The translations under genes were made by a program, and so were the position numbers. The notes beneath the pieces were generated by a model. That model saw nothing but the letters and a program-made list of their open reading frames with translations. It did not search any database and was not told the origin of the DNA. Below, piece after piece: positions 1 to 6,094 of a stretch of DNA of 44,685 nt. Source of the stretch: Nonomuraea turkmeniaca (GTDB lineage: Bacteria; Actinomycetota; Actinomycetes; Streptosporangiales; Streptosporangiaceae). The stretch is from the NCBI RefSeq assembly GCF_005889735.1, contig NZ_VCKY01000065.1, forward strand, positions 1 to 44,685, written 5' to 3'. Every line of letters begins with the position of its first letter. The first letter of the stretch is position 1.

Positions 1-98
1 ACACCGTTGGCCACCTGTTTGCCATCGAAGGCGGTGCCTCGTGAAGCCTCAGGACACCCGCGTCTGGCGTAAGTCCGCCCGCGTCGCGCTGAAGGGCG

Positions 99-665
99 TT
101 GAGCGCGGTCGCCGGTCGACGCACCGGCAGGGCCACCACGGGCCCGATCCCCGTGACGCGCGCCACCACGGGCCCGTCTTCCCTGCCGCGCTTTGACGCG
201 GGCCCGTCTTCCCTGCCGCACTTCGACGCGGCGGCCGGCGACCCCACCCCCCTGTCTCGCACCGATGCGACGGCCACCGGCCCGATTCCCGCCATCCGGA
301 CCGCCCCGGCCGGTGACGACGACTACCTGCCGATCTTCGCGCAGGTCCAGTCGGCCTGGTTCGAGCGCGGCAACGCCGGCGACGCGACGTGGGGCTCGGC
401 CAAGGCGGATGCCGGCTGGAGCGCGGCGGAGGCCGCGGCCACCCCGTCCGACGCCGGCGCCACCACGTCCGGCCTGCCCAAGCGCGTGCCCAAGGCCAAC
501 CTGGTGCCCGGCACGGCGGAAACCACGTCCGCGCCCAAGGGCGTCGCCCCCATCCCGCGCCTCTCGCCCGAGCGGATCCGCAGCCGCCTGAACAGCTTCC
601 AGGAAGGTTGCCGGCAGGCCCGCACCCGCATCAGCACCGGCGACCTCCCACCCTTCACCACCTGA
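99..665 (+). CDS. Orphan C-terminal tail of a CvnA-type (nitrate/nitrite-sensor-like) histidine kinase; probable 5'-truncated remnant
   Basis: The 188-residue product has no catalytic domain. It matches only the low-complexity tail of conservon-type sensor kinases: a Pro/Thr-rich stretch, then GLPKRVPKANLVPG, then SPERIRSRLNSFQEGCRQAR. The complete kinase at 14294-16924 ends in the same order (LPMRVPQANMAP, then SPEEHAQLMSSMQRGWQQGR). The reading frame is closed upstream by TGA at 90-92 and again at 42-44, and none of the three forward frames of bases 1-98 shows the ATPase G2 region that should precede the tail. The TTG at 99 is only the first possible start; AAGGG lies just before it. Either the kinase body was lost or frameshifted, or a free tail protein is made. 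The family match is firm; expression and the start are not. Confidence 0.5.
   Translation: MSAVAGRRTGRATTGPIPVTRATTGPSSLPRFDAGPSSLPHFDAAAGDPTPLSRTDATATGPIPAIRTAPAGDDDYLPIFAQVQSAWFERGNAGDATWGSAKADAGWSAAEAAATPSDAGATTSGLPKRVPKANLVPGTAETTSAPKGVAPIPRLSPERIRSRLNSFQEGCRQARTRISTGDLPPFTT
171..230 (+). repeat. Two-copy 30-bp tandem repeat inside the kinase tail
   Basis: Bases 171-200 and 201-230 differ at two positions and encode GPSSLPRFDA followed by GPSSLPHFDA. A weaker related decapeptide (GPIPVTRATT) comes just before. This is internal duplication in a disordered tail. Confidence 0.8.
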
Positions 666-751
666 CCCGCCTGACCCCCGCCTGTCCCGGCCGGGCTGGG
701 TGCCGGCCGCGTCACCATCGAGGCCGACCGGGTCCAGCGGGTGACCGGTAC

Positions 752-769
752 CGCCACCTTCGGGTGGCG
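752..769 (+). terminator. UUCG-capped hairpin, first of a tandem terminator pair
   Basis: A 7-bp stem (752-758 with 763-769) closes a TTCG tetraloop, a very stable RNA hairpin. It lies between the kinase tail gene and the YciI gene, 16 bases before a second, longer hairpin. No T tract follows. Confidence 0.5.
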
Positions 770-784
770 CCCCAGGAGGTCCTT

Positions 785-820
785 GGCGCCGAGGCGCGGT
801 GTGCACGCCGCCTCGGCGCC
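785..820 (+). terminator. Long GC-rich hairpin, likely transcription terminator
   Basis: A perfect 12-bp stem (785-796 with 809-820) encloses a 12-base loop. It lies in the 249-bp gap between the kinase tail gene and the YciI gene. There is no T tract, as is common for actinobacterial terminators. It probably insulates the sigma-factor operon. Confidence 0.6.
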
Positions 821-853
821 TCTCCATGTCCCGGGAAGTTTTTCGCGGCGCCC

Positions 854-880
854 TGTCCGGACCGGCGCCGCCCGTTCGTC
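854..880 (+). promoter_or_regulatory. Candidate ECF-sigma promoter for the YciI-sigma operon
   Basis: TGTCCG at 854-859 and CGTC at 877-880 are 17 bases apart, resembling ECF promoters (TGTC-type -35, CGTC-type -10). The operon encodes an ECF42-type sigma factor, so autoregulation is plausible. Judged by eye only. Confidence 0.35.
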
Positions 881-914
881 ATAAGGGTGAGATCCTGAGA
901 CAGAGGAGCGCACG

Positions 915-1250
915 ATGAAATACATGATGTTCGTCTGCACCGACAGCGAGCCGGACACCGACACGGCCGAGCTGCCCGACATCCACACGTGGGTGGCGGA
1001 GAACGACGCCCGCGGCCGGCGCCTGGACGGCGACCAGCTGGCTGCGACGTCCGCGGCCACGACGGTGCGCGTACGCAACGGCGAGCTGCTGGTCTGCGAC
1101 GGTCCGTTCACCGAGACCAAAGAGGTGATCGTGGGCTACGACCTCCTCGAATGCGCCGACCTGGACGAGGCGATCGAGATCGCCCGCACCCACCCCATGG
1201 CCAGGGAGGGGCGGATCGAGCTGCGCCCGTTCTTCTCCCCGCGTGGCTGA
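915..1250 (+). CDS. YciI/DGPF-domain protein
   Basis: A 111-residue small globular protein of the YCII-related (DGPF) family. The diagnostic DGPF motif is in LLVCDGPFTETKEVIVGY, preceded by the usual MKYMMFV first strand and followed by the DLDEAIEIARTHP helix. The biochemical role of DGPF proteins is unknown; the family adopts a ferredoxin-like fold. The ATG follows a clear GAGGAG ribosome site. The last eight bases overlap the start of the downstream sigma factor, so the two are translationally coupled. DGPF genes are the standard partners of ECF42 sigma factors, which supports both calls. Confidence 0.93.
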   Translation: MKYMMFVCTDSEPDTDTAELPDIHTWVAENDARGRRLDGDQLAATSAATTVRVRNGELLVCDGPFTETKEVIVGYDLLECADLDEAIEIARTHPMAREGRIELRPFFSPRG

Positions 1251-2478
1251 CGTCACCAACGCGGACGTCGATGCCGCTGCCGCCGTGAGCGCCGTCGGCA
1301 AGGACGCCTTCGCGCGGATCGTCGCCACGCTGATCCGCGTCACCGGCGACTGGACGCTGGCCGAGGACTGCGCGCAGGAGGCGCTGACCCTCGCACTCGA
1401 ACGGTGGCCCAAGGACGGCGTGCCCGCCAACCCCGGCGGCTGGCTCATGACCGCGGCCCGCAACCGCGCCATCGACGTCCTGCGCCGGGTCTCCACCGAG
1501 CGCCGCAAGCTGCGGGAGCTGGCGGCGCTCGCCCTCACCGATCCGGGTCCCGCCACCGCGCGGAAGGAGGACGTCGTGGACGACCGGCTACGGTTGATCT
1601 TCACCTGCTGTCACCCCGCGCTCCGGCTGGAGGCACGCGTGGCGTTGACGCTCCGGACGATCTGCGGGGTGCCGACGGCCGACATCGCGCGGGCGTTCCT
1701 GATCAGCGAGTCGACCATGACCCGGCGTCTGACCCGGGCCAAGACGAAGATCGCGGACGCCGGCATCCCGTACCGGGTGCCGGCCGGCCCGGCACTCGCC
1801 GAGCGGCTGCCCGGCGTGCTCGCCGTGCTGTATCTGCTGTTCACGCGCGGCTACGACGCCGGCGGCGAGCCCGCGTTCGCGGATGAGGCGATCCGCCTCG
1901 TCCGGCTGCTGGAGCAGCTCATGCCGGATCAGCCGGAGATCTCGGCGCTGCAGGCCCTGTTCCTGTTCCAGCACTCCCGTCGCGACGCGCGCCGGGACGC
2001 CGACGGCAATCTGCTCACCCTCGACAGGCAGGACCGTTCCCGCTGGGATCACGCGGCGATCGCCGAAGGCCTGGCCGTTCTGGCCAGGACGCGGCAGGAC
2101 GGCCCGTACGCGCTGCAGGCCAGGATCGCCGCCTGCCACGCCACCGCGGCGTCCGCCGACGCCACCGACTGGCGGGCGATCGCGACCTGGTACGACGAGC
2201 TCGCCCGGATCCAGCCCTCGCCGGTGATCGAGCTGAATCGTGCCGTGGCGCACGGCTACGCGCACGGTCCCGCGGCCGGGCTGGCGCTGCTCGCGGCGGC
2301 CCGCGCCGGGGGCGCGCTCGACGACTACCCGCCGGCCGTGGCCGCCGAGGCCGACCTCACCGCCCGCCACGGCGACCGGGACCGCGCCGCCGCCCTGTTC
2401 CGGCAGGCCGCCGACCTCTCCCACGTGGAAACCGAACGCCGCGCCCTGCTCGACCGCGCCGACCGGCTCGGGTCATGA
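1243..2478 (+). CDS. RNA polymerase sigma factor, ECF42-type with C-terminal DUF6596/TPR extension
   Basis: A 411-residue sigma-70 family protein. Region 2 spans about residues 21-90 (LAEDCAQEALTLALERWP, then GWLMTAARNRAIDVLRR). Region 4 spans about 115-170 (GVPTADIARAFLISESTMTRRL, a helix-turn-helix). The roughly 240-residue extension begins near AGPALAERLPGVLAVLYLLF and contains TPR-like helices (LNRAVAHGYAHGPAAGLALL). ECF42 sigmas carry such an extension in place of an anti-sigma partner, and it is needed for activity in the studied members. No anti-sigma gene is present. The GTG start overlaps the end of the DGPF gene. Targets usually include the DGPF gene itself. Confidence 0.93.
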   Translation: MADVTNADVDAAAAVSAVGKDAFARIVATLIRVTGDWTLAEDCAQEALTLALERWPKDGVPANPGGWLMTAARNRAIDVLRRVSTERRKLRELAALALTDPGPATARKEDVVDDRLRLIFTCCHPALRLEARVALTLRTICGVPTADIARAFLISESTMTRRLTRAKTKIADAGIPYRVPAGPALAERLPGVLAVLYLLFTRGYDAGGEPAFADEAIRLVRLLEQLMPDQPEISALQALFLFQHSRRDARRDADGNLLTLDRQDRSRWDHAAIAEGLAVLARTRQDGPYALQARIAACHATAASADATDWRAIATWYDELARIQPSPVIELNRAVAHGYAHGPAAGLALLAAARAGGALDDYPPAVAAEADLTARHGDRDRAAALFRQAADLSHVETERRALLDRADRLGS

Positions 2479-2560
2479 GCGGCTTTGGCTCTCTGTGTTC
2501 ACATCGGTAGAACGGACACCGACGTAGACTCGTCGCCTGCCGAGAACATGGGAGACAGGC

Positions 2561-3481
2561 ATGGCGGACCATCCCCGGCCCTCCGCTCGAGCTCGTGAGC
2601 TCGTCACCGGCGCCTATGACATCCACATCCACGTGGCGCCCGACGTGATGCGCAGGCGAACAGACGACCTCAGCCTGGCGACGCGCTTCGCCGAGGTGGG
2701 GCTGGCGGGATTCGTGCTCAAGTCGCACTACGTGCCCACGGCGGAGCGGGCCGCGGTGGTGCGGGCGGCGGTGCCCGGGTTCGGCGCGGTCGGTGCGATC
2801 ACCCTGAACGCCGCTGTCGGTGGCATGAATCCCATCGCCGTGGAGATCGCCGCCCGGGGTGGCGCGCAGGTCGTGTGGTTGCCCACGGTGGACAGCGCCA
2901 ACCAGCGGGCCTGTACGGCCACCGACCCCGAGGGAGCGACACCGCCCATGTGGGCCAGGTTGCAGGCCGAGTTGCGGGAAGAGGGCATCTTGGCCGATCC
3001 GGTGGACGTGTTGGGATCCGGCAGCAGCGTGCTCAAGGAAACACGGCAGGTGCTGCGGGTGATCGCCAAGCACGACATGACGCTCGCCACCGGCCACCTC
3101 AGCGCGGACGAGATCGACGTGGTGGTGGACGCGGCCGTGGAGGAGGGTGTCCGCCGGATCGTGATCACGCATCCCGAGTTCACGTCCCAGCGGGTCGCGG
3201 TCGAGCGGCAGCGGGCGCTCGCTGCCAAGGGCGCCCTGCTCGAACGCTGCTTCACCACCCCCCACAGCGGCAAGATCTCGTGGGAGACGTGGGTGGAGCA
3301 CATCAAGGCCGCGGGACCCGAGCATTCCGTACTCTCCAGCGACCTCGGCCAGCCGTTCAACCCGCCCGTGGAGGACGGCCTCGCGCTGCTCGCCGACCGG
3401 CTGCTCGCCGAGGGCTTCACCGAAAAGGACATCCGGACCATGGCCGTCGGCAACTCTCTCTGGTTGGCAGGGGCGAAGTGA
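2561..3481 (+). CDS. DUF6282 family protein (amidohydrolase-like metal-dependent hydrolase)
   Basis: The 306-residue protein has amidohydrolase-superfamily landmarks: the first-strand metal motif DIHIHVAPD near residue 20, a conserved HYVPT, TGHLSADE and THPEFTSQ in the middle, and SSDLGQ near the C-terminus, which looks like the last-strand metal aspartate. These fit a TIM-barrel metal hydrolase. The substrate is unknown. The ATG is preceded by GGGAGA. The stop overlaps the GTG of the GalB-like gene, so the two are coupled and probably act on the same small carboxylate or amide. No promoter with good -35/-10 spacing was found in the 82-bp gap upstream. Confidence 0.85.
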   Translation: MADHPRPSARARELVTGAYDIHIHVAPDVMRRRTDDLSLATRFAEVGLAGFVLKSHYVPTAERAAVVRAAVPGFGAVGAITLNAAVGGMNPIAVEIAARGGAQVVWLPTVDSANQRACTATDPEGATPPMWARLQAELREEGILADPVDVLGSGSSVLKETRQVLRVIAKHDMTLATGHLSADEIDVVVDAAVEEGVRRIVITHPEFTSQRVAVERQRALAAKGALLERCFTTPHSGKISWETWVEHIKAAGPEHSVLSSDLGQPFNPPVEDGLALLADRLLAEGFTEKDIRTMAVGNSLWLAGAK

Positions 3482-4194
3482 GCGAACGCAGGATGCTGGT
3501 GGTCGGTGCGCACAGCGCGGACTTCGTCTGGCGGGCGGCCGGCGCCGTCGCCCGCCACACCTCCCGTGGCGGCGAGGCCCTGGTGGTCGCTCTGTCGTAC
3601 GGCGAGCGGGGCGAGTCCGGCGAGTTGTGGAAGCAGCCGGGCCAGACCGAGGAGAACGTCAAGTGCATCCGGCACGAGGAGGCCTCGAAGGCCGCCTCGG
3701 CGGTGGGCGCCCGGTTCGAGGCGTTCGACCTCGGCGACTATCCGCTCAGGGTCGGGCCGGAGGCCGTGGACCGGCTGGCCGAGTTGATGCGCGACTTCGC
3801 CCCGCACGTCGTGCTCACCCACCCGGAGCACGACCCGTTCAACCCCGATCACCCCGCGGCCCACGCAGCAGTCGCGCAGGCCCGGCTGCTCACCTCAGGC
3901 GCCGGGGTGGCCAGCGGCTTCCGTACGGCCCCGCCGTCGGAGTTCCTGGTGTTCGAACCGCACCAGCCCGAGTTGTGCGGATTCACCCCCACCGTCTACG
4001 TGGACATCACCCCTGTCTTCGAGCGGAAGGTCGAGGCGATGGCGGCGATGGCCGCGCAGCAGTATCTCCAGGAGTACTACCGGCAACGCGCCGAGCAGCG
4101 CGGCAACCACGCCCGCAAGGTCACGGGCGACGCGGGGATCCGGCAGGCGGAGGCGTTCCAGAGGTTGTTGCCGAACGTGGTGGAGGCGCTGTGA
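3478..4194 (+). CDS. PIG-L family protein, GalB-like (4-oxalomesaconate hydratase-like)
   Basis: The 238-residue PIG-L/LmbE fold protein begins SERRMLVVGAHSADFVWRAAG. The zinc motif reads AHSAD (H12, D15) rather than the AHPDDE of N-acetylglucosamine deacetylases, and HPAAH supplies the later histidine. AHSADF, GERGESGELW, FDLGDYPLR and FEPHQPE are, from memory, hallmarks of GalB, the PIG-L-fold hydratase acting on 4-oxalomesaconate in gallate degradation. A hydratase or aromatic-acid role is therefore more likely than sugar deacetylation, but no other gallate genes are near. The GTG start at 3478 overlaps the DUF6282 stop (GTGA). The remnant of another gene starts two bases after its stop. 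Confidence 0.82.
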   Translation: MSERRMLVVGAHSADFVWRAAGAVARHTSRGGEALVVALSYGERGESGELWKQPGQTEENVKCIRHEEASKAASAVGARFEAFDLGDYPLRVGPEAVDRLAELMRDFAPHVVLTHPEHDPFNPDHPAAHAAVAQARLLTSGAGVASGFRTAPPSEFLVFEPHQPELCGFTPTVYVDITPVFERKVEAMAAMAAQQYLQEYYRQRAEQRGNHARKVTGDAGIRQAEAFQRLLPNVVEAL

Positions 4195-4195
4195 G

Positions 4196-4590
4196 ATCCC
4201 ATGTAGCTGACGCCGACCAGGACGATGGAGTCGCCGAACCAAGGTTGCTTGGTCAGCCAGTCCAGCGTGGCCAGGCCGTCCTCGCGTTCCTGGCGCAGCG
4301 GGTCGAAGGCGCCGCCGGAGCCGAAGCCGCCGCGGGTGCTCTGGATCAGCACCTGGAACCCGCGCTCGGCCAGCGGCCGTGCCATCCCCAGCGCCAGCAC
4401 GCCGCGCCGGCCGTACGGGCAGCGGATGAGCGCGGTCGGCAGCCCCGAACCCCCGGCCCGGGGCGCCCACCGGTCGGCCAGCAGCTCGACCCCGTCGGGC
4501 ATCGGCACCCGAAGGTCTCGCTGGACGACGAGGTCCCTGGTCGACGGCGGGGGCAGCTTCAGCCGGCGCTGGAGAAGTCGACTGATCATG
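4196..4590 (-). pseudogene. 5' fragment of a CocE/NonD-family hydrolase gene
   Basis: Reading leftward from ATG at 4590, the frame gives MISRLLQRRLKLPPPSTRD, then VPMPDGVELLADRW, LIRCPYGRRG, GFQVLIQSTRGGFGSGG, DWLTKQPWFGDS and GVSYMGS. This is the N-terminal part of an X-Pro dipeptidyl-peptidase-like (CocE/NonD) alpha/beta hydrolase, ending at the nucleophile elbow G-x-S-Y-x-G. It stops at about 4196, where the frame runs into the antisense of the GalB-like gene. The rest of the hydrolase, normally 500 or more residues, is absent. The cut is essentially at the stop codon of the neighbouring gene, which points to a deletion junction. Confidence 0.8.
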
Positions 4591-4611
4591 TTCACCGGTC
4601 CTGTTCCTTGT

Positions 4612-4855
4612 GCTTGAAAGGACGTGCGTCCGCATGAGCCGTTCGGTGAACTCCTCGGGGTCGAGCGGATCGTCCCCCTCCACCACCCAGGCGTTGACGA
4701 AGGCCACCGCCTGTCCCGGGAGAGCGAGATGTCGTCGAGCTCCAGCGGCAGCTTGCGCCGGGCGAGGCCGGGCGCGGCTTCCAGCAGCGTGTCGCGATCG
4801 CCGTACGGCTGGCACACCACCCCGCGATCGAGCCGGGCTGCAGCGACATAGCTCC
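4612..4855 (-). pseudogene. Degenerate gene fragment of unknown family, frameshifted
   Basis: Reading leftward from about 4855, one frame gives AAARLDRGVVCQPYGDRDTLL, then APGLARRKLPLELDDISLSRD. The sense continues only after a frame change near 4710, as GQAVAFVNAWVVEGDDPLDP, then EEFTERLMRTHVLSS. The two halves look like one protein-coding stretch with a one-base shift. I do not recognise the family. It sits just upstream of the truncated CocE-like fragment, so it may have been the preceding gene of the same lost operon. Confidence 0.45.
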
Positions 4856-4913
4856 AAATAATGGACAGGTGTCAATAAAAGAGCAAGTGTCCGGCCGTTC
4901 GACCCTTTTGGTC

Positions 4914-4919
4914 TAGAAT
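4914..4919 (+). promoter_or_regulatory. -10 box TAGAAT for a leaderless start
   Basis: TAGAAT ends seven bases before the ATG of the acyltransferase gene at 4927, and there is no Shine-Dalgarno sequence. The transcript would start at or next to the start codon. No good -35 is visible. Confidence 0.5.
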
Positions 4920-4926
4920 CCCACAG

Positions 4927-6057
4927 ATGTTCGCGGCCCCTGCCCGGCTGGCCTGGCTGGACGCCCTGCGGGGGCCGGCCGCGCTGGCCGTCACGATGCA
5001 CCACGCCGGCTGGACCTTCATCCCGGGCGTCTGGGCGGAGGTGGACCGCCGGATCGATCTGGGCACGTGGGGCGTGTTCGTGTTCTTCCTGGTCAGCGGG
5101 TACATCATCCCCGCCTCTCTGGAGCGGCGCGGCGACCTGCGTGCCTTCTGGACCGGCCGGGCCTTCCGCCTCCTCCCCCTCCTGCTCGCCGCCTGCTGCC
5201 TGGCGCTCCTGCTCGCGCAGGCCGGCGTGCTGCCGCTGCATCCCGGGCTGAGCGAGCGCTCGCCGCCTCTGGTCGTTCTGGGCAACCTGACGATGCTGCA
5301 GGAGTTGCTCAATCTGCCCGCCGTCATCAGCGTGACGTGGACACTCTCGTACGAGATGGCGTTCTACCTGATCAGCGTGGCGCTGTTCGCCGTACGGCAG
5401 GCGCACCGGTCGGCGGGGATCGCGGTCACTCTGGCGCTGGCCGCGGTGCCCTTGGGCCTGCTGCTCCCCCGGGCGACGATCGGCGGCCGGGCCGACGTGC
5501 CTGCCGCGCTGCTGGGCCTGGCGGTCGTCGGGGCCATCGCGGTGACCGTGCTCGGGCACGGCAGGGCCCGTACGGCGGCCGTGGCCGCGGGTGGTCTTCT
5601 CGGGCTGGCGCTCGTGGTCCTGGGCAGCCGGGCCGGCACCTGGCAGGGTGTGATCATCCTGGCGACCATGTTCGCGGGGACGGCCGTGTACCGCGCCGAG
5701 CAGGGGACGATCTCCTGGCGCGCCGCCGCCGTCGCGGTGGCGGCCGTGCTCGGCTGCGCGCTCCCCGCCAAGGACGATCCCGCCTGGGCGCCCGCGATCG
5801 TGCTGGCGTTCGCCGTCTTCGCGCTGGGGCTCACGCTGCGGAGGCGGGAGTTTCCGCGCTGGTTGACGCGGCTCGGGGTGATCAGCTTCTCCGTCTACCT
5901 GCTGCACCCTCTCCTGCTGTCCGTGCTGCCGGACCTGGTCCTGTACTTCGTGGTCCTCATCCCGCTCAGCATCGCCTCGTACCACCTGATCGAGGCGCCG
6001 GCCCAGCGGCTCGGCAAACGCCTGATCCGCCGCGACCAGACCGTTTCCCGCAACTGA
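4927..6057 (+). CDS. Acyltransferase family 3 (OafA/YrhL-type) integral membrane protein
   Basis: The 376-residue polytopic protein starts RLAWLDALRGPAALAVTMHH, the classic first helix of acyltransferase family 3 with its catalytic-type histidine. It continues with GVFVFFLVSGYIIPASLERR and about ten hydrophobic segments, and ends in a helix-loop typical of the family (SFSVYLLHPLLLS, then SIASYHLIEAPAQRLGKRL). Members transfer acetyl or other acyl groups onto cell-surface sugars, peptidoglycan or antibiotics; the acceptor here is unknown. A TAGAAT box seven bases upstream and the missing ribosome site suggest leaderless translation. The next gene starts 37 bp downstream. Confidence 0.93.
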   Translation: MFAAPARLAWLDALRGPAALAVTMHHAGWTFIPGVWAEVDRRIDLGTWGVFVFFLVSGYIIPASLERRGDLRAFWTGRAFRLLPLLLAACCLALLLAQAGVLPLHPGLSERSPPLVVLGNLTMLQELLNLPAVISVTWTLSYEMAFYLISVALFAVRQAHRSAGIAVTLALAAVPLGLLLPRATIGGRADVPAALLGLAVVGAIAVTVLGHGRARTAAVAAGGLLGLALVVLGSRAGTWQGVIILATMFAGTAVYRAEQGTISWRAAAVAVAAVLGCALPAKDDPAWAPAIVLAFAVFALGLTLRRREFPRWLTRLGVISFSVYLLHPLLLSVLPDLVLYFVVLIPLSIASYHLIEAPAQRLGKRLIRRDQTVSRN

Positions 6058-6094
6058 GGAGCGAAGCGGGCAAGCCTCCTGCCACCGTTCCCCC

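Noticed and set aside
1..98. An upstream gene end or frame continuing into the kinase tail
   Set aside because: All three forward frames were read; two close within about 92 bases and none shows a recognisable domain, so no feature can be supported.
2498..2530. TTCACA and TAGACT as a promoter for the DUF6282 gene
   Set aside because: The spacer is 21 bases, too long for a normal sigma-70-type promoter.
3478..4194. PIG-L protein as MshB-type N-acetylglucosaminyl deacetylase (mycothiol synthesis)
   Set aside because: The metal motif is AHSADF rather than AHPDDE and the conserved segments fit GalB-like hydratases better.
3895..5985. Very long minus-strand open frame (696 codons) across 4-6 kb
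   Set aside because: Most of it is antisense to the acyltransferase and PIG-L genes with Arg/Gln/Gly-rich composition. Only the 4612-4720 part carries genuine-looking coding sequence, which is listed as a gene relic.
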